From: Pseudomonas fluorescens
Lineage (GTDB): Bacteria > Pseudomonadota > Gammaproteobacteria > Pseudomonadales > Pseudomonadaceae
NCBI RefSeq assembly: GCF_001623525.1
Contig: NZ_CP015225.1
Coordinates: forward strand, 3,162,001-3,226,000
Length of the DNA stretch: 64,000 bases
Direction of reading: 5' to 3'
The stretch's first letter is position 1, and each line of letters starts with the position of its first letter. Position numbers and translations under genes: made by a program. A model generated the notes under the pieces. That model saw nothing but the letters and a program-made list of their open reading frames with translations. It made no database searches and was not told where the DNA came from. Shown piece by piece: positions 8,621-17,585 of this stretch.

Positions 8621-9544
8621 ATGAAAGCGCCCCGCGTAACCCTTGATCAATGGCGCACCTTGCAGGCCGTGGTCGACCACGGCGGCTTCGCCCAGGCCGC
8701 TGAAGTGCTGCATCGCTCCCAGTCGTCAGTGAGCTACACCGTGGCCCGCATGCAGGATCAGCTCGGCGTACCGTTGCTGCGCATCGATGGGCGCAAGGCC
8801 GTGCTGACCGAAGCCGGCGGCGTACTGCTGCGCCGTTCCCGGCAACTGGTGAAACAGGCCAGCCAACTGGAAGACCTGGCCCACCACATGGAGCAAGGCT
8901 GGGAAGCGGAAGTGCGCCTGGTGGTCGACGCGGCCTACCCCAACGCCCGCCTCGTTCGCGCCTTGACGGCGTTCATGCCACAAAGCCGTGGCTGCCGGGT
9001 GCGGCTGCGCGAAGAAGTGTTGTCGGGTGTCGAAGAAGTGCTGCTCGAAGGCGTGGCCGACCTGGCCATCAGCGGCTTCAGCATTCCCGGTTACCTGGGG
9101 GCGGAGTTGAGCGACGTGGAGTTCATCGCGGTGGCCCATCCCGAGCATGCCCTGCATCGCCTCAACCGCGAACTGAACTTCCAGGACCTGGAAAGCCAGT
9201 TGCAAGTGGTCATCCGCGACTCCGGCCGCCAACAGCCCCGCGACGTCGGCTGGCTCGGCGCCGAGCAGCGCTGGACCGTGGGCAGCCTGGCCACCGCCGC
9301 GAGTTTTGTCGGCAGCGGTCTGGGCTTCGCCTGGCTGCCCCGGCACATGATCGAACGGGAACTCAAGGAAGGCGTGCTCAAGCGTCTACCCTTGGAACAG
9401 GGAGGCAGCCGCAACTCGACCTTCTATCTTTTCTCAAACAAGGAAAAACCCCTGGGCCCGGCCACGCAGATCCTGATCGAATTGCTGCGCACCTTCGACA
9501 CCGCGCCGCTGGATGCGCCGTTCGCCGCCCCTGAACAAGCCTGA
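8621..9544 (+). CDS. LysR-family transcriptional regulator
   Basis: This 307-residue protein has the N-terminal winged HTH of LysR regulators (about residues 5-62, with QAAEVLHRSQSSVSYTVARM as the recognition region) and a C-terminal periplasmic-binding-protein-like effector domain. Start at the ATG at 8621, preceded by AGAGGAG; the frame is open upstream but overlaps the divergent gene. It is transcribed toward an alpha/beta hydrolase 14 bases downstream and may form an operon with it and ppiA. The divergent small periplasmic protein gene is a plausible target. The effector is unknown. Confidence 0.9.
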   Translation: MKAPRVTLDQWRTLQAVVDHGGFAQAAEVLHRSQSSVSYTVARMQDQLGVPLLRIDGRKAVLTEAGGVLLRRSRQLVKQASQLEDLAHHMEQGWEAEVRLVVDAAYPNARLVRALTAFMPQSRGCRVRLREEVLSGVEEVLLEGVADLAISGFSIPGYLGAELSDVEFIAVAHPEHALHRLNRELNFQDLESQLQVVIRDSGRQQPRDVGWLGAEQRWTVGSLATAASFVGSGLGFAWLPRHMIERELKEGVLKRLPLEQGGSRNSTFYLFSNKEKPLGPATQILIELLRTFDTAPLDAPFAAPEQA

Positions 9545-9558
9545 CAAGGACTTCGCCG

Positions 9559-10362
9559 ATGGCCTATTTTGAACATGAAGGTTGCAACCTGCATTATGAG
9601 GAATACGGCCACGGTACGCCCTTGCTGCTGGTCCACGGCCTGGGCTCGAGCACCCGCGACTGGGAAAAGCAGATCCCGGTGCTGTCCACCCGCTACCACC
9701 TGATCGTGGCGGATGTGCGCGGCCACGGTCGCTCCGACAAACCGCGCGAGCGCTACAGCATCGAAGGGTTCAGCGCCGACCTGGTCGCCCTGATCGAACA
9801 CTTGGACCTCGGCCCGGTGCATCTGGTGGGTTGGTCCATGGGCGGCATGATCTGCTTTCAGCTGGCGGTGGACCAACCCAACCTGGTCAGGAGTCTGTGC
9901 ATCGTCAACAGTGCTCCCGAAGTCAAAGTCCGCACGCCCGATGACTGCTGGCAATGGTTCAAGCGCTGGAGCCTGATGCGCATCCTCAGCCTGGAGACCA
10001 TCGGCAAGGCCCTCGGCGCCAAGTTATTCCCCAAACCCGAACAAACCGAGTTACGCCTGGAAATGGCTCGGCGCTGGGCAAAGAACGACAAACGTGCTTA
10101 TCTCGCCAGCTTCGATGCGATCGTGGGATGGGGCGTGCAGGAACGACTGTCGCAGGTCGCCTGTCCAACCCTGGTCATTTGCGCCGACCATGACTACACC
10201 CCGGTGGCACTGAAAGAAGCCTACGTCAGGCTACTGCCCGATGCACGGCTGGTGGTCATCGCCGATTCGCGGCACGCCACCCCGCTGGATCAACCCGAAC
10301 GCTTCAACCAAACCCTGCTCGACTTTTTGACCGCAACCGATTCCACCACTCAGGATCACTGA
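9559..10362 (+). CDS. Alpha/beta-fold hydrolase
   Basis: The 267 residues show a standard alpha/beta hydrolase: oxyanion loop HGLGSS (26-31), strand-turn DVRGHGRSD, nucleophile elbow GWSMGG with Ser93, acidic residue in CADHDYTP (Asp210 or Asp212) and His239 in SRHATP. The lid region (about 120-180) is basic and aromatic. No signal peptide, so cytoplasmic. The fold is shared by esterases, lactonases and C-C hydrolases and the substrate cannot be told. It lies 14 bases after the LysR gene and four bases before ppiA, so co-transcription is likely. Confidence 0.87.
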   Translation: MAYFEHEGCNLHYEEYGHGTPLLLVHGLGSSTRDWEKQIPVLSTRYHLIVADVRGHGRSDKPRERYSIEGFSADLVALIEHLDLGPVHLVGWSMGGMICFQLAVDQPNLVRSLCIVNSAPEVKVRTPDDCWQWFKRWSLMRILSLETIGKALGAKLFPKPEQTELRLEMARRWAKNDKRAYLASFDAIVGWGVQERLSQVACPTLVICADHDYTPVALKEAYVRLLPDARLVVIADSRHATPLDQPERFNQTLLDFLTATDSTTQDH

Positions 10363-10366
10363 CCCC

Positions 10367-10930
10367 ATGCTGAAAAAAATCGCCCTTGCCGCCGGCACCG
10401 TATTGTTTGCCGCCAACCTGATGGCTGCGACTCCCGCCAAGGCACCCCATGTATTGCTGGAAACCACCAACGGCCAGATCGAAATCGAACTGGACCCGGT
10501 CAAGGCCCCCATCAGTACCAAGAACTTCCTTGAGTACGTGGACAGCGGCTTCTACAACAACACGATTTTTCACCGAGTGATCCCGGGCTTCATGGCTCAG
10601 GGCGGTGGGTTCACTCAAACCATGCAACAAAAAGACACCAAGGCCCCAATCAAGAACGAAGCCAGCAATGGCCTGCACAACGTTCGTGGCACCTTGTCGA
10701 TGGCCCGCACATCCAACCCGGACTCGGCCACCAGCCAGTTCTTCATCAACGTGGCCGACAACGCCTTCCTCGATCCGGGCCGTGACGCCGGTTACGCAGT
10801 GTTCGCCAAGGTGGTCAAGGGCATGGACGTGGTGGACATCATCGTCAACTCGCCAACCACCCAACGCGGCGGCATGAAAGACGTGCCGGCCGATCCTGTG
10901 ATCATCAAGTCGGCCAAGCGCATCGACTGA
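10367..10930 (+). CDS. ppiA: Periplasmic peptidyl-prolyl cis-trans isomerase A (cyclophilin)
   Basis: A signal peptide of about 20 residues (ends ANLMAA) precedes a compact cyclophilin domain of 165 residues with the family signatures [13 protein letters not shown] (catalytic Arg) and [11 protein letters not shown]. It should catalyse proline isomerisation during periplasmic folding. Size (187 aa) and lack of the extra loops of eukaryotic cyclophilins match bacterial PpiA. It starts four bases after the hydrolase stop, so translation is probably linked. A GC-rich hairpin follows at 10949-10977. Confidence 0.93.
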   Translation: MLKKIALAAGTVLFAANLMAATPAKAPHVLLETTNGQIEIELDPVKAPISTKNFLEYVDSGFYNNTIFHRVIPGFMAQGGGFTQTMQQKDTKAPIKNEASNGLHNVRGTLSMARTSNPDSATSQFFINVADNAFLDPGRDAGYAVFAKVVKGMDVVDIIVNSPTTQRGGMKDVPADPVIIKSAKRID

Positions 10931-10948
10931 AGAGGCACACGGCAAGCC

Positions 10949-10977
10949 TGGGCGGCGCGGTCATCCCGCACCGCCCA
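10949..10977 (+). terminator. Possible weak terminator or attenuator
   Basis: TGGGCGG pairs with CCGCCCA around an inner CGCGG/CCGC segment, between ppiA and the ABC exporter. No T-run follows, so it may only stabilise the 3' end of the ppiA transcript. Confidence 0.35.
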
Positions 10978-11014
10978 TTAGCAAAAAGGAGAGCCCCTGC
11001 CAGGGCATTTACAG

Positions 11015-12847
11015 ATGGTTTTTCGCCGTTTCGAAACACTGATCGATATCTTCCGCGACGCCCCGAGCTCGGCCCCGCCGAACCGCGTCCTGCCCTTCTA
11101 CACCTATTACCTGAAACAGGTCTGGCCCAGCTTCGCCGTATTGCTGGTGGTGGGCCTGATCGGCGCGCTGATCGAGGTGGCGCTGTTCAGCTACCTGAGC
11201 CGCATCATCGACCTGACCCAGGGCACGCCGAATGTGGACTTCTTCAAGGTCCATGGCCTGGAACTGGCCTGGATGGCGGTGGTGGCGCTGGTCTTTCGGC
11301 CGATCTTCGTGGCCCTGCATGACCTGCTGGTGCACCAGACCCTGAGCCCCGGCATGACCAGCCTGATCCGCTGGCAGAACCACAGCTACGTGCTCAAGCA
11401 GAGCCTGAATTTCTTCCAGAACGACTTCGCCGGGCGCATCGCCCAGCGCATCATGCAGACCGGTAACTCCCTGCGCGACTCGGCGGTGCAAGCCGTGGAC
11501 GCCCTGTGGCACGTGCTGATCTACGCTATCAGCTCCCTGGTGCTGTTCGCCGAAGCCGACTGGCGCCTGATGATCCCGCTGCTGATGTGGATCGCCGCCT
11601 ACATTGGTGCCCTGTGTTACTTCGTGCCGAGGGTCAAGGAGCGCTCGGTGGTGTCGTCCGATGCCCGCTCCAAGCTCATGGGGCGGATCGTCGACGGCTA
11701 CACCAACATCACCACTCTGAAGCTGTTCGCCCACACCAACTTCGAGCAGCAGTACGCCCGCGAAGCCATCCAGGAGCAGACCGAAAAAGCCCAGTTGGCC
11801 GGTCGCGTGGTCACCAGTATGGACGTGGTCATCACCAGCATGAACGGGCTGCTGATCGTCGGCACCACCGGGCTGGCGCTGTGGCTCTGGACTCAGTCGC
11901 TGATCAGCGTCGGCGCCATTGCCCTGGCGACCGGGCTGGTGATCCGCATCGTCAACATGTCCGGTTGGATCATGTGGGTGGTCAACGGCATCTTCGAGAA
12001 CATCGGCATGGTCCAGGACGGCCTGCAGACTATCGCCCAGCCAGTCAGCGTCACCGACCGCGACCAGGCCAAGCCCCTGGCGGTCGCTCGCGGCGAGGTG
12101 CGTTTCGAGCACGTGGATTTCCACTATGGCAAGAAAAGCGGCGTGATCGGCGACCTCAACCTGATCATCAAGCCCGGGGAAAAAATCGGCCTGATCGGCC
12201 CGTCCGGCGCGGGTAAATCCACCTTGGTCAACCTGCTGCTGCGTCTTTATGACGTGCAAGGTGGGCGCATCCTCATCGACGGCCAGGACATCGCCGAGGT
12301 CGGCCAGGAAAGCTTGCGCGAGCGCATCGGCATGATCACCCAGGACACGTCGCTGCTGCACCGCTCGATTCGTGACAACCTGCTTTACGGCAAGCCCGAC
12401 GCCACCGATGCGCAACTCTGGGAAGCCGTGCGCAAGGCCCGGGCCGATGAGTTCATTCCATTGTTGTCGGATGCCGAAGGTCGTACCGGTTTCGACGCCC
12501 ATGTGGGTGAGCGCGGCGTGAAGCTGTCCGGCGGCCAGCGCCAGCGCATCGCCATTGCCCGGGTGCTGCTCAAGGACGCGCCGATCCTGATCATGGACGA
12601 AGCGACGTCGGCACTGGACTCGGAAGTCGAAGCGGCGATCCAGGAAAGCCTCGAGACCCTGATGCAAGGCAAGACCGTGATCGCCATCGCCCACCGCCTC
12701 TCGACCATCGCCCGCATGGACCGCCTGGTCGTGCTGGAAAACGGCCGCATCGCCGAAACCGGCAGCCATGCCGAACTGCTGGCCCATGGCGGGTTGTATG
12801 CGCGGTTGTGGCAGCACCAGACGGGTGGGTTCGTGGGGATCGACTGA
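11015..12847 (+). CDS. ABC-type exporter, fused membrane and ATPase domains
   Basis: The 610-residue half-transporter has six membrane helices in residues 35-330 and an ABC ATPase from about 365: Walker A GPSGAGKST, Q-loop TQDTSLL, signature LSGGQRQR, Walker B ILIMDEATSALD and the H-loop HRLST. Such proteins work as homodimers exporting lipids, peptides or drugs across the inner membrane. The sequence is of the MsbA/multidrug type, with no peptidase or extra domain, so substrate is unknown. It is separated from ppiA by 84 bases and a hairpin and is probably transcribed separately. Confidence 0.9.
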   Translation: MVFRRFETLIDIFRDAPSSAPPNRVLPFYTYYLKQVWPSFAVLLVVGLIGALIEVALFSYLSRIIDLTQGTPNVDFFKVHGLELAWMAVVALVFRPIFVALHDLLVHQTLSPGMTSLIRWQNHSYVLKQSLNFFQNDFAGRIAQRIMQTGNSLRDSAVQAVDALWHVLIYAISSLVLFAEADWRLMIPLLMWIAAYIGALCYFVPRVKERSVVSSDARSKLMGRIVDGYTNITTLKLFAHTNFEQQYAREAIQEQTEKAQLAGRVVTSMDVVITSMNGLLIVGTTGLALWLWTQSLISVGAIALATGLVIRIVNMSGWIMWVVNGIFENIGMVQDGLQTIAQPVSVTDRDQAKPLAVARGEVRFEHVDFHYGKKSGVIGDLNLIIKPGEKIGLIGPSGAGKSTLVNLLLRLYDVQGGRILIDGQDIAEVGQESLRERIGMITQDTSLLHRSIRDNLLYGKPDATDAQLWEAVRKARADEFIPLLSDAEGRTGFDAHVGERGVKLSGGQRQRIAIARVLLKDAPILIMDEATSALDSEVEAAIQESLETLMQGKTVIAIAHRLSTIARMDRLVVLENGRIAETGSHAELLAHGGLYARLWQHQTGGFVGID

Positions 12848-12871
12848 ATCAACCAGACACCACTGACCCCT

Positions 12872-13003
12872 GTGGCGAGGGAGCTTGCTCCCGCTGGGGT
12901 GCGAAGCGCCCCTGAAAATCTGAGCGTCACCCCATAGAGCCGGGTGGAACTCAGCCTTGTTGGGGCTGCTGCGCAGCCCAGCGGGAGCAAGCTCCCTCGC
13001 CAC
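12872..13003. repeat. REPIN, family I
   Basis: Inverted GTGGCGAGGGAGCTTGCTCC arms flank about 85 bases just after the ABC exporter stop. Confidence 0.85.
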
Positions 13004-13116
13004 AGGGTCTTTGCTTAAACAGTAGGGCCAGTGCAGCCCCAAGGCCTTTCTGAAAAAATCTGTCCAGAATCCATTTAGCCCATATAGCAACGACATACTC
13101 CCCGCCGACCACGGCC

Positions 13117-13152
13117 AAAACCGCCCCAGTCCATGACTCTGGCGGTTTTTTT
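13117..13152. terminator. Intrinsic terminator
   Basis: AAAACCGCC pairs with GGCGGTTTT, extended inside by a CAG/CTG stem and followed by T residues. It lies between the ABC exporter and aqpZ and ends transcription reading out of the exporter. Confidence 0.7.
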
Positions 13153-13269
13153 GTGCCGCTGGATTTGTCGATAAACCCTGCTGTACTCAGCCCAGGTTCT
13201 GGAGATGAACCTGTCGTAATGCTGCAGGATGCATAACCGATTATCACGACTGTTTTTTCAAGGATGCTT

Positions 13270-13959
13270 ATGTCTTTACTCAAACGTTCAACGACTGAGT
13301 TGTTGGGTACGTTCTGGCTGGTGTTGGGCGGCTGCGGCAGCGCGGTATTGGCCGCCTCCGGGATTGGCGTGCTGGGGGTTGCCCTGGCGTTCGGCCTGAC
13401 GGTGTTGACCATGGCGTTCGCCATCGGTCATATCTCCGGCTGCCACCTGAACCCGGCCGTGTCGGTGGGTTTGTACGTGGGCGGGCGGTTTCCGGCCAGG
13501 GAATTGCCGGCCTACATCATCGCCCAGGTCATCGGTGGTGTGCTGGCCGCGGCGCTGATCTACTTCATCGCCAGCGGCAAGGAAGGCTTTGACCTGACCG
13601 CGTCCGGCCTGGCGTCGAACGGTTACGGCGAGCATTCACCCGGTGGGTATTCGTTGGCGGCCGGTTTTGTGACCGAGCTGATCATGACGGCAATGTTCAT
13701 CCTGATCATCCTCGGCGCCACCGATAAACGTGCCCCGGCCGGGCTGGCACCGATTGCCATCGGCCTGGCCCTGACGCTCATTCACCTGATCTCGATCCCG
13801 GTCACCAACACTTCAGTCAACCCGGCCCGCAGTACCGGTCCGGCGCTGATCGTCGGCGGCTGGGCCATCGAGCAACTGTGGCTGTTCTGGGTAGCACCGC
13901 TGCTGGGTGCTGTCATTGGTGGTGTCTCTTACCGCTGGCTGGGCAACGAAGACAGCTGA
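13270..13959 (+). CDS. aqpZ: Aquaporin Z
   Basis: The 229-residue protein has six membrane helices and both half-helix motifs: HLNPA (Asn-Pro-Ala at 61-63) and VNPAR (184-186). The selectivity-filter residues fit a water channel: Phe41, His172, Thr181 and Arg187 align with the aromatic/arginine filter of E. coli AqpZ, and no glycerol-facilitator residues are seen. It conducts water across the inner membrane. The start at 13270 has AGGA six bases upstream; an in-frame ATG two codons earlier overlaps that site. Monocistronic, ended by a hairpin that lies in the 3' end of the convergent gene. Confidence 0.95.
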   Translation: MSLLKRSTTELLGTFWLVLGGCGSAVLAASGIGVLGVALAFGLTVLTMAFAIGHISGCHLNPAVSVGLYVGGRFPARELPAYIIAQVIGGVLAAALIYFIASGKEGFDLTASGLASNGYGEHSPGGYSLAAGFVTELIMTAMFILIILGATDKRAPAGLAPIAIGLALTLIHLISIPVTNTSVNPARSTGPALIVGGWAIEQLWLFWVAPLLGAVIGGVSYRWLGNEDS

Positions 13960-13976
13960 GTCACACCCACGAAAAA

Positions 13977-15101
13977 TCAGCACTGCCGATACGGCAGTGC
14001 TGTTTTCGCCTCTTCGGCATAGGCCAGCACTCCCTCTTGCTCGCGCACGAGGAAATCCGCCACAGCCGCTTTCAACCCCGGATGCCGCAAGTAATGCCAC
14101 GAGCGGGTAATCACCGGTTCGAACCCGCGAATCAATTTGTGCTCCCCCTGGGCACCGGCGTCGAAACGCTGCAAGCCATGGGCAATCGCGTAGTCCATAC
14201 CCTGGTAGAAACAGGTCTCGAAATGCAGGCGATCAAATTCCGCCAGGCAGCCCCAATAACGCCCGTAGAAACTGTCGCCGCCCACCAGGCTGAACGCCAT
14301 CGCCACCGGCCGTGAACCTTGCTTGGCCAAGACCACGCGAATGGCCTCAGGCATGCGCTCGGCCAGCAGGCTGAAGAACGCTCGGGTCAGGTACGGCGCC
14401 TGCCGCCGCACCGCGTAGGTGTTGGCGTAACAGGCGTAGACAAAGTCCCACTGGGCCTCGTCCAGTTGCTGGCCTTCGAGCCATTCGAACTCGATGCCCT
14501 GCCCCGCCACCTGTTCACGCTCCTTGCGCATCTGCTTGCGCTTGCGCGAACTGAGGGCATCGAGAAAATCCTGGAAGTCCCGATAACCACGATTTTGCCA
14601 GTGGTACTGGCAGCCAATCCGCTGCAGCCAGCCTTCTTGCCCGGCAAGTGCCGCGTCGGTGAAGGCATCGGTGAAGTTGATGTGGGCACTGGAAAGCCCT
14701 TCGATCTCAAGATAACCCGGCAGGCTGCCCAGCAGCTCCAGACCATCCTCGACCCGCGCCGCCAGCAGTCGCGGACCGCTGACCGGACTGAACGGCACCG
14801 CCGTCAGCAACTTCGGGTAATACTCGATCCCGGCCCGGGCGCAGGCATCGGCCCAGGCGTGGTCGAACACGTACTCGCCGTAAGAATGCCACTTGCGGTA
14901 ACTGGGCAAGGCTGCGAGCAGGCGTCCGTCTTCGATGTGCAGCAGATGCTCAGGCTGCCAGCCAGATTGCGGGCCGAGGCTGGCACTGTCTTCCAGGGTG
15001 CTCAGGAAGGCGTGGCGCAGGAATGGTTGGTTGGCGGGTACCAGGGCGTCCCATTCTTGCGGCGCAATGGCGGACAGGCTGTCCAAGACGTGAAGCGGCA
15101 T
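13977..15101 (-). CDS. GNAT-fold COG3146 (DUF482/peptidogalycan) family protein
   Basis: The 374 residues show no signal peptide or membrane helix. The N-terminal part (MPLHVLDSLSAI, FLRHAFLSTLE) and the C-terminal part with GRYWGC, FETCFYQGMDYAI and GAQGEHKLIRGF are the hallmarks of COG3146, an acyltransferase-like family related to FemAB/GNAT enzymes. A basic stretch SSRKRKQMRKER near the middle could contact a nucleic acid or phosphate. The biochemical role of the family is not established to my knowledge. GAGGAA precedes the ATG. The last codons double as a bidirectional terminator shared with aqpZ. Confidence 0.82.
   Translation of the reverse strand: MPLHVLDSLSAIAPQEWDALVPANQPFLRHAFLSTLEDSASLGPQSGWQPEHLLHIEDGRLLAALPSYRKWHSYGEYVFDHAWADACARAGIEYYPKLLTAVPFSPVSGPRLLAARVEDGLELLGSLPGYLEIEGLSSAHINFTDAFTDAALAGQEGWLQRIGCQYHWQNRGYRDFQDFLDALSSRKRKQMRKEREQVAGQGIEFEWLEGQQLDEAQWDFVYACYANTYAVRRQAPYLTRAFFSLLAERMPEAIRVVLAKQGSRPVAMAFSLVGGDSFYGRYWGCLAEFDRLHFETCFYQGMDYAIAHGLQRFDAGAQGEHKLIRGFEPVITRSWHYLRHPGLKAAVADFLVREQEGVLAYAEEAKTALPYRQC
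13978..14006. terminator. Bidirectional terminator embedded in a coding 3' end
   Basis: CAGCACTGCCG-AT-ACGGCAGTGCTG is a near-perfect palindrome followed by TTTT on the plus strand and, after one base, by a T-run on the minus strand. It ends aqpZ and at the same time encodes the last residues (PYRQC) of the convergent gene. Confidence 0.8.
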
Positions 15102-15281
15102 GCGGTTCCTCGATATCCAGACAATGGATGGAGCGAGTATCGCCGATCCGGACGGTAGGAACGAGAAGCAGGATACTTTTTTACGGGCTTGGGTGATGAG
15201 TGATCCGAAATAGGATATTGGCGGTACTACTCGACACCTTGCAGTTCGAAAAAATCAGTTATTAGAGGTCGCCCCCTTTAC

Positions 15282-16313
15282 TTATTCGCGAATATTCTTC
15301 ATTTCCGCCGCTGTTCTGACTCTATCTTCCACACTGGCTAAATGTTCAGCGCGCTCCTGCCCTGGTATGTTTTTCATCATCTTATCGTACACTTCTGCGA
15401 GCGCCTCGAGTTTTTTTGCCCCACGCCGCGTAATTCCAACCTCACCTTTGTGGCGTAGAGCGAATTCATAATTCTTCAATGCAGATATTGTTTTTCCGCG
15501 AAAAAAATCTTGCTCACTGATCATGTTACTCACAATCTCCGGACTGACTTCCAGATCACTAATTTCAATAAATTTAGCCTCATATTTTCTAACCATCACG
15601 TCAAAATAAGCCACGTTTTTTTGGGCATTCAAAACATCTTCAGACCCAATAACTCTTAAACTCGGAGGCTTGACTCTGTGCTTAGTCAAGGTAAAAATCC
15701 CGGATGTAGTTTCGCCCACAGAAAACGCTGCTGGCTTTCTAAAAAAACGCGATACAGCTCCTATAAAACCATGCCCCGTCGGGTCTACATTATTAATTGG
15801 ATCCCCCACACAATACATGTACGCATTCAATCCCCCCTTACCGAAGGGACTCAAGTTATCCGGGCTGTGAAACCTCATCAACTGAGGATTGAAGACACGG
15901 TAGCCCTTGCCCAGCAAATACCAGCCGGTCTGCCTTTCGCGCCGCTCGCCGTTGTAACCCAAATGACTATTCGCCGAGCTGCCTTCAACCCGATGGCCAT
16001 AGGGTGAATACGCAATACTCGTGAGTCCCTGCCGAGTAACTTCACCCATCACACTGTTCTTATCATCGCCCATCAGCAATATGGAACTGGCATCACCACC
16101 GGTTTGGCGCTCGGCGAGCACGACGCCCTCTGCACGCACGAAGGTTGTGCTGACAGTCCCGCTGACCTCGCTCGCCAGCTCATCGCCGCGGTAAAACCGG
16201 CGTTCCTTGCCGTCGGCAGTGTCGCGTCCGATCAAGGTGTCCAACGCGTCATAGTGAAAGATGATCGTCGCTTCGTCAGATGCACGCTGTTCGGTTTTAT
16301 TTGAAATATCCAT
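15282..16313 (-). CDS. Miniature RHS-core protein with variable C-terminal domain (copy A)
   Basis: The 343-residue protein starts abruptly in RHS/YD-repeat sequence (FHYDALDTLIGR) and runs through the RHS-associated core that ends YMYCVGDPINNVDPTGH near residue 184. The following 158 residues are a unique tail with lower GC, the arrangement of polymorphic-toxin tips. There is no signal peptide and none of the long YD-repeat shell of full-size RHS proteins. The ATG at 16313 lies one base after the stop of copy B with GAGG eight bases upstream, so translation is probably coupled. No toxin family is recognisable in the tail, and no immunity gene follows in the 180 bases to the next gene. Confidence 0.8.
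   Translation of the reverse strand: MDISNKTEQRASDEATIIFHYDALDTLIGRDTADGKERRFYRGDELASEVSGTVSTTFVRAEGVVLAERQTGGDASSILLMGDDKNSVMGEVTRQGLTSIAYSPYGHRVEGSSANSHLGYNGERRERQTGWYLLGKGYRVFNPQLMRFHSPDNLSPFGKGGLNAYMYCVGDPINNVDPTGHGFIGAVSRFFRKPAAFSVGETTSGIFTLTKHRVKPPSLRVIGSEDVLNAQKNVAYFDVMVRKYEAKFIEISDLEVSPEIVSNMISEQDFFRGKTISALKNYEFALRHKGEVGITRRGAKKLEALAEVYDKMMKNIPGQERAEHLASVEDRVRTAAEMKNIRE
15939..16185. repeat. Near-identical RHS core repeat, copy A
   Basis: These 247 bases match 16996-17242 with about four differences by eye, in direct orientation at a spacing of 1057 bases. Identity falls away sharply on both sides. Confidence 0.8.
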
Positions 16314-16314
16314 T

Positions 16315-17391
16315 TTATGCCTCGCTGATTCTCAAAACGACTATTTCACCCTGTCGAATTTCTAAATTTATAAGTGGCGCGGGTGCAAAATCCCGCTCAG
16401 GCGGCATTCTTCCTATATCTATCCTCAATGTCGGATGGTATTGAGCTGCTCGCTCCTTGATCTTCTCTGCACTGTGCCGAGTAATACGGCGCTTACCTAG
16501 GCTTTTCTCGGCAAAAAGGCGATCCACTGAAGCCGATAAGGCATCAGTGTAAAACCGCTTGTTCCTATTACTTATATCTATTGCTTCTTCCGGAGAGATG
16601 AGGTATCGCCTTTCAAGATACTTTAAGTACCTTTCTTCGATATCAAAGATAAACCAATTCGAAATCTCGACCTCCTTAAGATGCTGAACATGCGTCTCCG
16701 TAATAGGGATTAGCGCAACCGGTCTTTTCTTTGGATTTTCTTTAAAAGTAGGGAGAATTTTCTCACTGACGGAAGATGCAGTGGTTTTCCTGAAAGGCAA
16801 AGCCCGCAAAAAATCCCCTTTAAAACTATGCCCTGTTGGATCCACATTATTAATAGGATCCCCCACACAATACATATACGCATTCAATCCCCCCTTACCA
16901 AAAGGACTCAAGCTGTCCGGACTGTGAAACCTCATCAATCGCGAGTTGAAGACCCGGTAGCCATTGCCTAGAAAATACCAACCGCTTTGCGTTTCGCGCC
17001 GCTCGCCGTTGTAACCCAAATGACTATTCGCCGAGCTGCCTTCAACCCGATGGCCATAGGGTGAATACGCAATACTCGTGAGTCCCTGCCGAGTAACTTC
17101 ACCCATCACGCTGTTCTTATCATCGCCCATCAGCAATATGGGACCGGCATCACCACCGGTTTGGCGCTCGGCGAGCACCACGCCCTCTGCACGCACGAAG
17201 GTTGTGCTGACAGTCCCGCTGACCTCGCTCGCCAGCTCATCGTTTCGGTAGAACCGATGCTCTTTGCCCTCGGACGTAGTGCGCCCGATCAAGCTATCGA
17301 GTGCGTCATAGTGAAAGCGGGTGGTCGGTTCATAGGGCGAGGCACCGAAGTTGGTAATGGGGTGATTGGACCCAAGATCTGAATCCGCCAT
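16315..17391 (-). CDS. Miniature RHS-core protein with variable C-terminal domain (copy B)
   Basis: This 358-residue protein has a 24-residue leader (MADSDLGSNHPITNFGAS), then the RHS core (FHYDALDSLIGR to NNVDPTGH, about residues 29-200) and a 160-residue tail rich in Arg, Lys, Glu and Ile. The start at 17391 is chosen because GGAGAG lies six bases upstream; the frame is open further but without a ribosome-binding site. The core matches copy A almost exactly over 247 bases, whereas the tail differs yet keeps a related motif (ITRHSAEKIKERAAQY against ITRRGAKKLEALAEVY in A). It may be a toxin tip or a recombination donor for a full-length rhs gene; neither is shown. Confidence 0.8.
   Translation of the reverse strand: MADSDLGSNHPITNFGASPYEPTTRFHYDALDSLIGRTTSEGKEHRFYRNDELASEVSGTVSTTFVRAEGVVLAERQTGGDAGPILLMGDDKNSVMGEVTRQGLTSIAYSPYGHRVEGSSANSHLGYNGERRETQSGWYFLGNGYRVFNSRLMRFHSPDSLSPFGKGGLNAYMYCVGDPINNVDPTGHSFKGDFLRALPFRKTTASSVSEKILPTFKENPKKRPVALIPITETHVQHLKEVEISNWFIFDIEERYLKYLERRYLISPEEAIDISNRNKRFYTDALSASVDRLFAEKSLGKRRITRHSAEKIKERAAQYHPTLRIDIGRMPPERDFAPAPLINLEIRQGEIVVLRISEA
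16996..17242. repeat. Near-identical RHS core repeat, copy B
   Basis: Partner of 15939-16185; it encodes the segment from DELASEVSG to LGYNGERR. Confidence 0.8.
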
Positions 17392-17508
17392 GGTCGACTC
17401 TCCAGGTGAGCTATGGTGGCCTGAAGAAGTAAGCACGCTTTCCGGATACGGCGAAACTGTCAGGGTTGACAGGTGGCTACCCATACAGCGCTTACCCAAA
17501 CGCGGCTC

Positions 17509-17535
17509 AAAAAAAACCCCGCCAGAGGCGGGGTT
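17509..17535 (-). terminator. Intrinsic terminator of the porin gene
   Basis: On the minus strand CCCCGCC-TCT-GGCGGGG is followed by eight T, 50 bases past the porin stop. It separates the porin from the RHS pair. Confidence 0.88.
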
Positions 17536-17585
17536 CAAAGGAGCGCTTTAACGGATGAAGTCAGAGCGGTATATCAAAGTGCGGT

